From Smithellaceae bacterium (GTDB lineage Bacteria; Desulfobacterota; Syntrophia; Syntrophales; Smithellaceae), in NCBI GenBank assembly GCA_028693285.1, contig JAQUVQ010000021.1, forward strand, positions 1 to 43,694: a stretch of DNA of 43,694 nt, in the 5' to 3' direction. Each line of letters begins with the position of its first letter. Position 1 is the stretch's first letter. The position numbers were made by a program, and so were the translations under genes. The notes under the pieces are model-generated. The model was not told where the DNA came from. It saw nothing but the letters and a program-made list of their open reading frames with translations, and did not search any database. Positions 17,827 to 26,347 of the stretch are shown piece by piece.

Positions 17827-18903
17827 ATGCATGCCGTCATTATGGCCGGGGGAAGAGGAACAAGGTTCTGGCCGCGCAGCCGGGAAAAGAAGCCAAAGCA
17901 TCTGCTGGATATCGTCAGCGACCGGACGATCATTCAGGAAACCGTCGACCGGATCAAGCCGCTCATCAAACCCAAAAACATTCTGATCGTAACGGGGAAA
18001 AAACATGCGCGGGAGCTGATGAGACAATTGCCGGAAGTCCCCGCGAAAAACATCATTATCGAACCGGTCGGGCGAAACACGGCCGCCTGCATCGGGCTCG
18101 CCGCTCTCCACATTCAGAAAAAAGTCAAAGACGATGTCATGGTCGTTCTGCCGTCCGACCACGGCATCGCCGATCCTGCACGATACCGCAGCGTCATCGC
18201 CGCAGCGGCCCGGGCCGCCGAAAAGAAAAGCGCCCTGGTCACCATCGGCCTCACTCCCGCCAGCCCGCACACCGGGTTCGGCTACATGGAAGGCGGCGCT
18301 TCGGCAGGAAATGTTGCAGGCGAAAAGCTGCTGCGGGTCAAAGCGTTTCGCGAAAAGCCGAACCTGGAGCAGGCCCGGATCTTTCTGCAAAGCGGCAATT
18401 TTTTCTGGAACAGCGGCATGTTTATCTGGAATGCCTCAACCATCCTGAAAGAAATTGAAAAATTCCTGCCGGATCTGCATTCGGGGCTGATGACGATTAA
18501 ATCTTCTTTGGGAACATCTTCCGAAGCCCGAACGGTGTCAAAAATCTACAGAAGCCTCGCGTCCGTCTCCATCGACTACGGCGTCATGGAAAAAGCCAAA
18601 GACGTCTTCATGATTCCGGCCGGCTTCGGCTGGAGCGACGTGGGAAGTTGGGATACACTGTGGGAAATCTCCCAGAAGGACTTCAAAGGCAACGCGCTCG
18701 CGGGCGGTTCGCAGGCTATGTACGAGAACGCCGAAAACACGCTCGTATACAGCCCGAACAAGCTGGTGGCGCTCATCGGAATAAAGGATATCCTGGTGGT
18801 CGAAACGAAAGACGCCCTGCTGGTCTGCCAAAGAGGGCAGTCGCAGGACGTCAAGAAAATCGTGGACGCGCTGGAGGCAGAGGGAAAGCGTCAGTTGCTT
18901 TGA
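17827..18903 (+). CDS. manC: Mannose-1-phosphate guanylyltransferase
   Basis: 358 aa, the single-domain GDP-mannose pyrophosphorylase form without the C-terminal isomerase domain. Nucleotide-binding signature MAGGRGTRFWPRSREKKPKH at residues 6-25, then the sugar-nucleotide region (IEPVGRNTAACIGLAA, PSDHGI, FREKP) and FWNSGMFIWNA. It makes GDP-mannose from mannose-1-phosphate and GTP for O-antigen, capsule or glycan synthesis. ATG 17827 follows AGGAG by 7 nt. Its last 13 nt overlap, tail to tail, the minus-strand gene at 18891-19214. No other glycan genes are adjacent. Confidence 0.93.
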   Translation: MHAVIMAGGRGTRFWPRSREKKPKHLLDIVSDRTIIQETVDRIKPLIKPKNILIVTGKKHARELMRQLPEVPAKNIIIEPVGRNTAACIGLAALHIQKKVKDDVMVVLPSDHGIADPARYRSVIAAAARAAEKKSALVTIGLTPASPHTGFGYMEGGASAGNVAGEKLLRVKAFREKPNLEQARIFLQSGNFFWNSGMFIWNASTILKEIEKFLPDLHSGLMTIKSSLGTSSEARTVSKIYRSLASVSIDYGVMEKAKDVFMIPAGFGWSDVGSWDTLWEISQKDFKGNALAGGSQAMYENAENTLVYSPNKLVALIGIKDILVVETKDALLVCQRGQSQDVKKIVDALEAEGKRQLL

Positions 18904-19214
18904 GTTTCGGCGGGAAAAGCTTTCAGATAAACCGGCTTGTCCTGTACGGCAAAATCGCCTGCCCGCAGGGCTTTCATAATCACGTCCAGGTTGGTCTTTT
19001 CATCGTCAAAGGCAATCACCAGGCTGTTCGGTCTTTGCGTCTGATGTTTTTGAACCCCGTCAATTTTCTTCAGGATAGTCCCTATCCTTCGGTCGGCGCC
19101 TCACGAAAAACATCCGGGCACCTTCAACTGCACGATTCTCTCCGCCGCACCGGCCGCACCGACCGACAGCACCAGAAACAGAAATATCGCAACCAGCCTC
19201 TTCATTTTTCTCAT
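18891..19214 (-). CDS. Probable selenoprotein: secreted heavy-metal-associated (MerP-like) domain with CxxU motif
   Basis: Read from ATG 19214, one frame is open for 107 codons to TGA 18891-18893 except for a single in-frame TGA at codon 38 (19101-19103). Residues 1-24 are a signal peptide (MRKMKRLVAIFLFLVLSVGA). The mature part has QLKVPGCFS-[UGA]-GADRRIGTILKKIDGV and then LVIAFDDEKTNLDVIMKALR, the beta-alpha-beta pattern of HMA/MerP metal carriers. The TGA replaces exactly the second Cys of the CxxC metal site (C35-x-x-U38). A stem-loop follows at SECIS distance (19072-19088). The downstream frame keeps the HMA pattern to a normal end, unlike a decaying pseudogene. A sequencing error or true nonsense mutation cannot be excluded. 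Start could also be ATG 19205. Automatic callers would split it or miss it. Confidence 0.72.
19072..19088 (-). promoter_or_regulatory. Candidate bacterial SECIS stem-loop
   Basis: On the minus-strand mRNA a perfect 7-bp stem AGGAUAG/CUAUCCU with loop GGA lies inside the coding sequence, 19 nt from the in-frame UGA to the first loop base. Known bacterial SECIS rules (short stem, loop of 3-14 nt, a G in the first two loop positions, 16-37 nt from UGA) are all met. Confidence 0.65.
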
Positions 19215-19237
19215 CACACCATCCATGATTTATCACT

Positions 19238-19255
19238 GCGGGCCTGAAGGCCCGC
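19238..19255. repeat. GC-rich hairpin repeat
   Basis: GCGGGCC-TGAA-GGCCCGC is a perfect 7-bp stem with a TGAA loop, followed by CCTACA. It sits just upstream of the probable selenoprotein gene and looks like a dispersed REP-type unit; no second copy is in the window. Confidence 0.5.
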
Positions 19256-19290
19256 CCTACAGTAAATGGGCGCTGTCCCTGTTTTTCGAT

Positions 19291-19328
19291 GGAACGGTCG
19301 CGATAACCTAAAGGTCACAAGCCGTTCC
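19291..19328. repeat. Palindromic repeat, diverged copy 3
   Basis: Arms GGAACGG (19291-19297) and CCGTTCC (19322-19328) enclose ACC/GGT inner pairs. Read on the minus strand, 19313-19332 matches the GTAGGGAACGG...ACC end of the palindrome at 30625-30667 with a different centre. Probably a diverged member of the same repeat family as 7048-7076. Confidence 0.45.
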
Positions 19329-19340
19329 CTACAGTCCACC

Positions 19341-19367
19341 ATTCACCATCCACGATTCACCATCCAC
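19341..19367. repeat. Short tandem repeat, two 13-nt units
   Basis: ATTCACCATCCAC occurs twice (19341-19353 and 19355-19367) with one base between. With the two palindromic repeats it makes 19215-19419 a repeat-rich, non-coding stretch. Confidence 0.55.
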
Positions 19368-19419
19368 CAATGAGCTTCCACTAAACCACGCTTCCGAAAA
19401 ACGCAATGCCAATTTCGAA

Positions 19420-19448
19420 TTGACAGGCCATGATTATTCTGGAATAAA
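19420..19448 (+). promoter_or_regulatory. Candidate sigma-70 promoter for maf
   Basis: TTGACA (19420-19425), 17-nt spacer, AATAAA (19443-19448), ending 25 nt before the maf start codon. The -35 is perfect; the -10 matches 4 of 6. Confidence 0.45.
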
Positions 19449-19473
19449 AAGCCCGACTTTAAAAAAGAAAGAA

Positions 19474-20073
19474 ATGATTATGGTTCTGTCCCTGTCGTCT
19501 CCCCTGATCCTGGCCTCCGCCTCACCACGCCGGAGAGAACTGCTCCGTTCGGTCGGTTTGACGTTCAAAATCCGTCCGGCGGACGTGGATGAAACCGGCC
19601 TTCCGGATGAAAGCCCGCGCGCTCACGTTCGCCGGCTGTCCAGAGATAAAGCAGGCGCGATCGCCCATCAATACCCGAAAGCCCTGGTGCTGGGCGCGGA
19701 CACCATTGTGGTCATCGACGGCCGGATTCTGGGAAAACCCAAAAACAAAAAAGAGGCCCGTGAAATGCTGCAGCGGCTGAGCAGCCGGCGACACACCGTT
19801 TTGACCGGTTTTACGATCGCCTGCGTCCGTGCGGGAATGTCCAGAACAAAAATCGTCCAATCCACCGTGCAGTTTAAAAAAATCAGCCCTGAAGAAACGG
19901 CATGGTACGTCAATGGCGACGAGCCCTATGACAAAGCCGGCGGCTATGCGGCTCAGGGCAAGGGCGCGTCCTTCATTCAGGCCATCCGGGGCTCTTATAC
20001 CAATGTGATCGGGTTGCCGCTTTGTGAAGTCGTGGAAGAATTGAACCATTTGGGTGTCCTTCATTTCAGGTAA
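19474..20073 (+). CDS. maf: Maf family nucleoside triphosphate pyrophosphatase
   Basis: 199 aa. Starts with LILASASPRRRELLRSVGL, the Maf phosphate-binding signature, and continues with VLGADTIVVIDGRILGKP, holding the catalytic Asp, and EPYDKAGGYAAQGKGASFI near the end. Family members hydrolyse dTTP, UTP or modified nucleotides to monophosphates, either cleaning the pool or influencing septation. ATG 19474 is taken because AAAGAAAG precedes it; ATG 19480 is equally possible. The yggS-type gene follows after 5 nt, so the two are one operon. Confidence 0.92.
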   Translation: MIMVLSLSSPLILASASPRRRELLRSVGLTFKIRPADVDETGLPDESPRAHVRRLSRDKAGAIAHQYPKALVLGADTIVVIDGRILGKPKNKKEAREMLQRLSSRRHTVLTGFTIACVRAGMSRTKIVQSTVQFKKISPEETAWYVNGDEPYDKAGGYAAQGKGASFIQAIRGSYTNVIGLPLCEVVEELNHLGVLHFR

Positions 20074-20078
20074 AGACC

Positions 20079-20783
20079 ATGGCCGATGAAATCAAGACCA
20101 ATATTTTGAACATTCGCGAAAGAATCGCAGCGGCCGCAATCCGCGCGGGCCGCGACCCGGCGGGCATTCGTCTGATGGCGGTCTCCAAAACCGTGGAACC
20201 GGAACGCATCCGGCAGGCCCTGGATGCGGGAATCACGCTTTTGGGTGAAAACTACGTTCAGGAGGCCCGCGAGAAAATCCCCGTCGTCGGACGGCCTGCC
20301 GTATGGCACATGATCGGCCACCTGCAAACCAACAAGGTCAAGTATGTCGTCAACCTCTTTGATTGGATTCATTCGGTGGACCGTTTGGAACTGGCGCGGG
20401 AGTTGGATAAAAGAGCCGGCCAGCGCAGCCGACGGTTGAATGTGCTCATCGAGGTCAATGTCAGCGGCGAGGCATCGAAAAACGGCGCAGCGCCCGGGCA
20501 AGTTTTGGAACTGGTCCGTCAGATTTCCATCTTACCGAATGTAAGCGTGAGGGGTTTGATGACGATGCCGCCCTATTCCGATGATCCGGAAAATTCGCGC
20601 CCTTGTTTTATTGTGCTTCGTCAACTGCGCGATGAAATCGTTTCCGCCGCCCTTCCAGGCATTTCAATGGACGAACTCTCCATGGGCATGACGGATGATT
20701 TTGAAGTGGCCATTGAAGAAGGCGCCACCATTATCCGCGTCGGCCGCGCGATTTTCGGGGAAAGACGCTATTCGCCTCCATAG
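20079..20783 (+). CDS. PLP homeostasis protein (YggS/PLPBP family)
   Basis: 234 aa, single alanine-racemase-like TIM barrel. The PLP Lys is K37 in RLMAVSKTV; other family marks are GENYVQEAREK, WHMIGHLQTNK, IHSVDR, VNVSGEASKNG, GLMTMPP and LSMGMTDDFEVAI, followed by IRVGRAIFG. These proteins bind PLP without a known catalytic reaction and keep vitamin B6 and amino-acid pools balanced. It directly follows maf (5 nt). Its last 16 nt overlap, tail to tail, the end of the minus-strand RND-TolC fusion gene. Confidence 0.94.
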   Translation: MADEIKTNILNIRERIAAAAIRAGRDPAGIRLMAVSKTVEPERIRQALDAGITLLGENYVQEAREKIPVVGRPAVWHMIGHLQTNKVKYVVNLFDWIHSVDRLELARELDKRAGQRSRRLNVLIEVNVSGEASKNGAAPGQVLELVRQISILPNVSVRGLMTMPPYSDDPENSRPCFIVLRQLRDEIVSAALPGISMDELSMGMTDDFEVAIEEGATIIRVGRAIFGERRYSPP

Positions 20784-23700
20784 CGTCCGGTTAGGATTTG
20801 AAGGTCGGTCCAGGCCATGCGGTAGCTCAGCCGCGCGGCCAGCAGATCCGCTTCGGATTTCGCCAGGGCGGCCTTTGCCGCCAGCCAGTCCGCTTCCAGG
20901 TTCAGTCCGGCGGAAAACCGGTCGGTTTGAATTTTGAAATCTTCGCGGCGGTATGCAACGACTTTCCCGGCAACGCCGATCAATTGAGCGGCCTGCGTCA
21001 GTTTGCGCCTCGCTTTTTCCGTGTCGGCATGGACCTGTTCCCTGGTATTGGCCAGATTCTCCTCGGCCTGCTTTTTCAGAAAAATGCGCTGGCGGGTAAC
21101 GTAGGTGTTGGCGACCAGGTCCTGGAGATTCCAGTTCAAAACCACGCCGATAAACGCATCCCGCTTTTGCCACTGGGGATCCAGACCGAAGCCGGCGCTG
21201 ATAAACGAATACCGGATATCACCGGTAAAATCGGCTGCGCCGTGCTGGTAAACGTAGCCGCCCAGAATGCCTAAACTCGGCAGGTAGCTGTAGTGTCCGG
21301 CATCCACCGCGTGCTGCGCCTTCGTCTGATACAGCGCGGCGATTTTCAAATCCTGGTTCTCCTGCCGCCCGGAAACACCGTTTGTTGCGGCGCTCGGGTC
21401 CGCGTCGTCCACGGGCACGGGCGCAAGTGCAAAGGAGGCGGATTTTAAACCGGTCAGCCGCCTTAAATCGTCAAAATAATCGTCCATCTGGACGTTGATC
21501 TTGAGAAGGTTTTGCTCTTCGTCGGCGGCATTGGCCCTGAGACCGGTCAGGCTGGAGGGAGTCGTCTTGCCGGCCAGCACGGCGCTTTCCACGTCGTAGA
21601 GTTTTTTTTGGGCCAGATCCAGTCGGATTTGGGCCTCTTCCCTGCGCTTCTCCTGAATCAGCAGGCCGAAATAGAGTTTTTCGGCGGTCTGCTTCACCTG
21701 CAGCGTCGCTCTTGCCTGATCGGTTTTGGCGATTTCCAGATCCGTCTTGGACACATTGACCCCGGCCATGATTTTCGGAATCTGCGAGATGGGCTGATAC
21801 ATCAGCACTCCCGCCGTGTACGTGTCCGCGTGGCCCAGGTCCAGCGTCGTGTCGGCCGACGGCAGCGGAACACTGATCGGGCCGACGGCGACCTGGCCAA
21901 GCATTCCCCTCTTCAGCGACAGCTCACCGATGTTGCTGTTGTACTGATAGGCGCCGCCCACGATCAGCGACGGAAAGAATTTAACCCGGTCTTCGTACAC
22001 CTTCTGCTGTTTTTCCTGCACCTGAAGCTGCTTGATGGTTAAAAGCCGGTTGTTTTGCGCGGCCAGGTCGATCACCTTTTGCAGGTTCAAAGCTTCGGGA
22101 GGCTCCTGCGCTCCGGAAGGAAAAGACAGCAGGCAAACGGAAGCCAGGACAAGGATCATCAACTTCCTGCCCACGCTCAAAGCACCTTCTGCTTGCAGCC
22201 CGGCCGGCGTTTTCCGGTCCTGATCGACCGGCTTCATCAGGCAGGCGTACAGCACCGGCACTAAAAACAGGGACGTCACCATGGAAAGCATGATTCCCAC
22301 CGCGATCACGCTGGCGAGCGGGCTCCACAGCGGTGAGCCGGAAATGATCATGGGAATCACGCCGATGGCCGCCGCGCTGGCCGTCAGGAAGATGGGGCGC
22401 AGTCGCCTTTTTCCGGACTCGAGCGCGGCTGTCGCGACGGACGCGCCGCCGCGGCGCAGTTCATCGGCGTGGTCCAGCAGGATGATCGCGTTTCTCACCA
22501 CGATGCCGGAGAGGCTGATCAGGCCGACAAACGCGGTAAATCCGAACGGGTTGCCGGTCATCAGCAGCCCCAGCATGGCCCCGAACATGCTTAGCGGAAC
22601 GGTCAGCATGACGATCAGCGTTTCCTTCAGATTGCGGAACTGGAAAAGCAGGACCAGGAAAATCAAAAGGAGGCTGACAACCAGCGCCGTCAGCATTTCG
22701 GAGAAGGTTTCCTTCTGGTTTTCGTACTCGCCCCCGTATTCGATTTTGTAGCCCGCCGGCAGGGAAAGGTCTGCGATTCGCTGTCCGGCCATTTTCAGCA
22801 CCTGCGAGGCCAGATAGCCGTCCGCCGGTTCGCACTGCACGGTCAGCGTGCGCAGTCCGTTGAGATGGTTGATCCGGCCGCTTAGCCACTGCGGCTCCAG
22901 GGAGGCGATCTGGCGCAGCGGCACACCCGCTCCGGTCACGGGAGACGTCAGGTAAAGGTTTTCCACGTCGCCGAAATGCCTCCGGCTTTTTTCATCCAGA
23001 CGAAGCACGATGTCCACGGCCACATTCCCTTCGTAGAGCGTGGATACGGGAGCGCCGGTAAATCCGGCATAGATGGATTTGGCCACACTTTCGGTGGTAA
23101 ATCCCAGACGTTCGGCGCCGTCCTTGAGCCGGACGGCGACGCCGTAATAATCCTCCCGGCTGTCCAGGCGGAGAAAGGCGACGGCCCGCGTCTGCCGGAG
23201 AATATCCATGACCCGGTCCCCGATCTCCTTCAGTGTCGCGATATCGTCGCCGATGATCCGGATTTCCACGGAGGCGTTCGAGGGAACCCCCTGCTGGAGC
23301 AGACGGGCCTGGAGCCTGCCTTCCGGGACTGCCTCGTCGGCCCGCAGGTTCAACTCATGGCGCAGCCGCTTTGCGTCTTCATCGAGGCGCGTATTGACGA
23401 GAATCTGCGCGAAATTGGAAGCGGGGTTTCCCTGCGTGAAATTGTAGTAAAAGCGGGGAATGCTTGCGCCGACAAACGTCGCGAGGGAAACCACGTCGGG
23501 GTCGCGTTGAACCAAATCCTGAATTCCGCCGATCGCCTGCTCCGTTTTTTCCAGCTTTGTTCCGGTGGGCATCCACAAATCCACGATAAGCTGGTTGCGT
23601 TCGGCTTCCGGAAAAAATTTCTGCGGGAGGATCTGATACAGGACAACCGCCATTCCCATGGCCCCGAGGCACACCAGGATGGTCAGCCGTGAATGCGCCA

Positions 23701-25279
23701 TGCTCCAGACGATGGCGCGGTTGTAGCCGGACTGCATCAAGTTGAGCAGATTCATTTTCTTCCTGCCCGAAGATAAATCGCGCTCCTGATCGTGAAGACC
23801 TTTTTTGATAAAAGACAGGCACAAAATCGGCGTTAAAATCATGGCGACAAAAAAGGAGGACGCCAGGGCAATGGAGACGGTCAGCGGCAGAGCAATGATG
23901 AAATCTCTCACCATGCCCGACAGCAGGACCATCGGCAAAAAGGCGGCGATGATGGTGAGGGTCGCCGTCAGGATGGGCACCACCAGCTCGGTCGCGCTTT
24001 TCCAGGCGGCGGTTTTCGGCGGAACGCCGTTGTCTAAGAGCTCCACGTAATTGTCGGCGACAACAACCGCGTCGTCCACCACCATGCCCAGCACCACGAT
24101 CAGAGCCGAAAGAGAAACCTGGTGCAGTTCAATGCCGAAAAAATGCAGCAGGGCGAACGTCATCGCGACCGTCATGGGAATCGCCGTGGCGGCGACCGCG
24201 GCAACACGGAAAGGAAGCAGGAGAATGATGACCAGGATCACCGCGGCAATGGCCAGGACGAACTCAAACAGGAAGTGGCTGACATTCCGCTCTACGATTT
24301 TGGGCTGGTTGACGATCGTGGTCAGTTTGACCCCGGCCGGCAGCCATTGGGACGCTTCCGCGAGCTTCCGGTCCACCGCTTTTCCGAAGGCGACGATGTT
24401 GTATCCTTCGTGCATTTGAACGGCAAGCAGCATGCTGCTTTTGCCGTTGACGAAGATTTTGGACGACGGTTCCTCGTACTGTCTCTGAAGGCGGGCCACA
24501 TCCCGAAGGCGGACGACTTCGCCGGTTTTCGCGAAGCCGACGATCTGATCTCCGATTTGGGCTTCCGTTTTGTAGTATCCCTGCGTGTAAAGCGGGACGC
24601 GGACATCGGACGTTTTCAGGCCGCCGGCCGGACCGATCGTGTTTTGCGAGAGCAGGATCTTCATCACCTGGTCCAGCCGGACCCCGTAGAGCGCCAGCTT
24701 CGCGCTGTCGGTGTAAACGACAATCTGCTCCTTTTGCTCGCCGATGCGCTTGATTTTCGACACCTCTCTCATCGTCCGAAAGGTGTCTTCCAGTTTTTGC
24801 GCGTATTCCCGAAGCTGGGCGTATTGGGGCCGGTCCATTTCAATGGCGATCATCAGCGCTTCCGTGTCGCCGAACTCCGAGTTCACGATGGGACCATACA
24901 CCCCCTGCGGCAGGCTCAAGGCTTTCAGGACGTTCAGTTGATGGTTCAGCTTGCTCCAGAAGGTGTCAAAATTTTTGACGTCATTGTTCAGCCAGACGGT
25001 GATGACTGCCATGCCGTCCGAGGTCACGGAGGTCGTTTTCTCCTTTCGCACCTCCGCGTACTGGAACAGATGCTGCTCCAGCTTCCGGGTGACCTGCTCT
25101 TCCACCTGCAGGGCGTTGGCGCCGGGATACAGAGCGATCACCTGGCCCACGCGGATCTGGATCTTGGCGTCCTCGCGGCGAGGCATTGCCATCAGGGAAT
25201 ACACGCCGACCAGAAACGTCAGGGCCAGAATGGACAGGGTGACTTGCGGATATTTGAGCGATTTTTTTACAAAATTCAT
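20768..25279 (-). CDS. RND efflux pump fused to TolC-like outer-membrane channel
   Basis: 1503 aa in one uninterrupted frame. Residues 1-1020 are a complete AcrB-type permease with twelve membrane helices and two large periplasmic loops. Proton-relay residues D402-D403 in helix 4 (VVLGMVVDDAVVVADN) are present; the usual helix-10 Lys is Arg (SGIVVRNAIILLD). At about 1036-1060 a typical signal peptide appears (VGRKLMILVLASVCLLSFPSGAQ). It is followed by an outer-membrane-factor domain (about 1065-1503) with the two helical-barrel repeats of TolC family proteins, e.g. LNLQKVIDLAAQNNRLL and DLQILTGRYGGE. The internal peptide would act as a 13th membrane helix or be cleaved. A GTG at 22174 with AAGGTG 8 nt upstream could also start the channel separately. 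It overlaps the adaptor gene by ATGA. Confidence 0.9.
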   Translation of the reverse strand: MNFVKKSLKYPQVTLSILALTFLVGVYSLMAMPRREDAKIQIRVGQVIALYPGANALQVEEQVTRKLEQHLFQYAEVRKEKTTSVTSDGMAVITVWLNNDVKNFDTFWSKLNHQLNVLKALSLPQGVYGPIVNSEFGDTEALMIAIEMDRPQYAQLREYAQKLEDTFRTMREVSKIKRIGEQKEQIVVYTDSAKLALYGVRLDQVMKILLSQNTIGPAGGLKTSDVRVPLYTQGYYKTEAQIGDQIVGFAKTGEVVRLRDVARLQRQYEEPSSKIFVNGKSSMLLAVQMHEGYNIVAFGKAVDRKLAEASQWLPAGVKLTTIVNQPKIVERNVSHFLFEFVLAIAAVILVIILLLPFRVAAVAATAIPMTVAMTFALLHFFGIELHQVSLSALIVVLGMVVDDAVVVADNYVELLDNGVPPKTAAWKSATELVVPILTATLTIIAAFLPMVLLSGMVRDFIIALPLTVSIALASSFFVAMILTPILCLSFIKKGLHDQERDLSSGRKKMNLLNLMQSGYNRAIVWSMAHSRLTILVCLGAMGMAVVLYQILPQKFFPEAERNQLIVDLWMPTGTKLEKTEQAIGGIQDLVQRDPDVVSLATFVGASIPRFYYNFTQGNPASNFAQILVNTRLDEDAKRLRHELNLRADEAVPEGRLQARLLQQGVPSNASVEIRIIGDDIATLKEIGDRVMDILRQTRAVAFLRLDSREDYYGVAVRLKDGAERLGFTTESVAKSIYAGFTGAPVSTLYEGNVAVDIVLRLDEKSRRHFGDVENLYLTSPVTGAGVPLRQIASLEPQWLSGRINHLNGLRTLTVQCEPADGYLASQVLKMAGQRIADLSLPAGYKIEYGGEYENQKETFSEMLTALVVSLLLIFLVLLFQFRNLKETLIVMLTVPLSMFGAMLGLLMTGNPFGFTAFVGLISLSGIVVRNAIILLDHADELRRGGASVATAALESGKRRLRPIFLTASAAAIGVIPMIISGSPLWSPLASVIAVGIMLSMVTSLFLVPVLYACLMKPVDQDRKTPAGLQAEGALSVGRKLMILVLASVCLLSFPSGAQEPPEALNLQKVIDLAAQNNRLLTIKQLQVQEKQQKVYEDRVKFFPSLIVGGAYQYNSNIGELSLKRGMLGQVAVGPISVPLPSADTTLDLGHADTYTAGVLMYQPISQIPKIMAGVNVSKTDLEIAKTDQARATLQVKQTAEKLYFGLLIQEKRREEAQIRLDLAQKKLYDVESAVLAGKTTPSSLTGLRANAADEEQNLLKINVQMDDYFDDLRRLTGLKSASFALAPVPVDDADPSAATNGVSGRQENQDLKIAALYQTKAQHAVDAGHYSYLPSLGILGGYVYQHGAADFTGDIRYSFISAGFGLDPQWQKRDAFIGVVLNWNLQDLVANTYVTRQRIFLKKQAEENLANTREQVHADTEKARRKLTQAAQLIGVAGKVVAYRREDFKIQTDRFSAGLNLEADWLAAKAALAKSEADLLAARLSYRMAWTDLQILTGRYGGE

Positions 25280-26319
25280 AAGACCTGCTTGAGGGCGATC
25301 AAAGATCCGTTCTGCAGCTTATGTTGGCCGCCGACCACGACAAGCTCGCCTGGCGCAAGCCCCGCGACCACCTCGATGCCGTCTTCATCGATTTTTCCCA
25401 GCGATATTTTGCGCCGGAAGGCCTTGTGCTTGACGTCGTCCGCAACAAAAACATAGGCCGTGTTGTCCATGTCGCGCAAAACCGCGTCTCCGGGAATCTT
25501 GACAACATCTTCTTTTTGGCCGGACGGGATTTGAATCTCAGCCGTCATGCCCGGCCGGAGAATTTCACCGGGATTCTGCACCTCCATCCGGACGGAAAAT
25601 GCCCGCGTGGCCGGTTCTGCGAGGGCCCCGACTTCAATCACCCGGCCCGAAAACGCCGCATCGATCGACGCGACGTAAATTTTGGCTTTCACGCCCTTTT
25701 TGATGAAGCGCAGATCGGTTTCCGGCACAGAGGCGTTTACATGGACGGTGCGAATATCGGACACGCCGAAGAGCGGCAGACCGGCGCCGATGATCTCTCC
25801 CACTTCCACGCCGCGCTTTAGCAAAATGCCGCGGAAGGGCGAATACAATCTGGTCTCGGCCAGATTTTTCGTGTGCAGCCTCTGCTGGGCTCTGGCCATT
25901 TTCAGCCCGTTGGAGATTTTGGAATAGTCGCTTTCGGAGATGCTGCCGCGCTCGTGCATGAGGTTCAGCCGGCTGTATTCATCCTGGATCTGGGCCACAT
26001 TGGCATCGGCAATTTCCTTGGCAATCCGGTAATTTTCAGGATCGAGGCTCGCCAGCAGCTGCCCCTTGCCGATGATCTCCCCTTCTCTGGCCGCGACATA
26101 GTTGATCTTCCCGGCCACCATGAACCCCAGCCTTGCGGTTTTTGACCCTTCAATGTTGCCGCTGACGGCAATGACCCTGGCCGCCGCCTGCTTTTCGATC
26201 TTTTTGGCGATCACGAAAACGGGGGCGGCCTCCGGCCTGGCCGCCTCCCGGTCGCCGCAGCCGAACATCAGAAAAAGAACAGGCCACAAAAAGAAAAATC
26301 CCGACATTTTCATTTTCAT
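25276..26319 (-). CDS. RND efflux periplasmic adaptor (membrane fusion lipoprotein)
   Basis: 347 aa. Lipobox LFLMFGC near residue 20 makes it an inner-membrane-anchored lipoprotein. It has the lipoyl half-motifs GFMVAGKINYVAAREGEIIGKGQLLASLDPENY and LYSPFRGILLKRGVEVGEII, read here in short segments, a helical hairpin between them (about residues 95-150), a beta-barrel and a membrane-proximal domain (QEIPSGQK-like IQIPSGQKEDVVKIPGDA). ATG 26319 is followed by two more in-frame ATGs; GAGAGGG stands 3 nt upstream. It links the pump to the channel, and its stop overlaps the pump start (ATGA). It follows tetR by 28 nt, in one operon. Confidence 0.92.
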   Translation of the reverse strand: MKMKMSGFFFLWPVLFLMFGCGDREAARPEAAPVFVIAKKIEKQAAARVIAVSGNIEGSKTARLGFMVAGKINYVAAREGEIIGKGQLLASLDPENYRIAKEIADANVAQIQDEYSRLNLMHERGSISESDYSKISNGLKMARAQQRLHTKNLAETRLYSPFRGILLKRGVEVGEIIGAGLPLFGVSDIRTVHVNASVPETDLRFIKKGVKAKIYVASIDAAFSGRVIEVGALAEPATRAFSVRMEVQNPGEILRPGMTAEIQIPSGQKEDVVKIPGDAVLRDMDNTAYVFVADDVKHKAFRRKISLGKIDEDGIEVVAGLAPGELVVVGGQHKLQNGSLIALKQVL

Positions 26320-26347
26320 AAGACCCTCTCGATCAAAACCGCTTCCT

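Noticed and set aside
18891-19214. Interpretation of the HMA-domain gene as a simple pseudogene
   Set aside because: Only one stop is present, it falls exactly on a conserved Cys, the rest of the frame is intact and a SECIS-like hairpin follows. A pseudogene stays possible but is the weaker explanation.
19341-19367. Tandem repeat considered as the start of a CRISPR array
   Set aside because: Only two 13-nt units with one base between them, no spacers and no cas genes.
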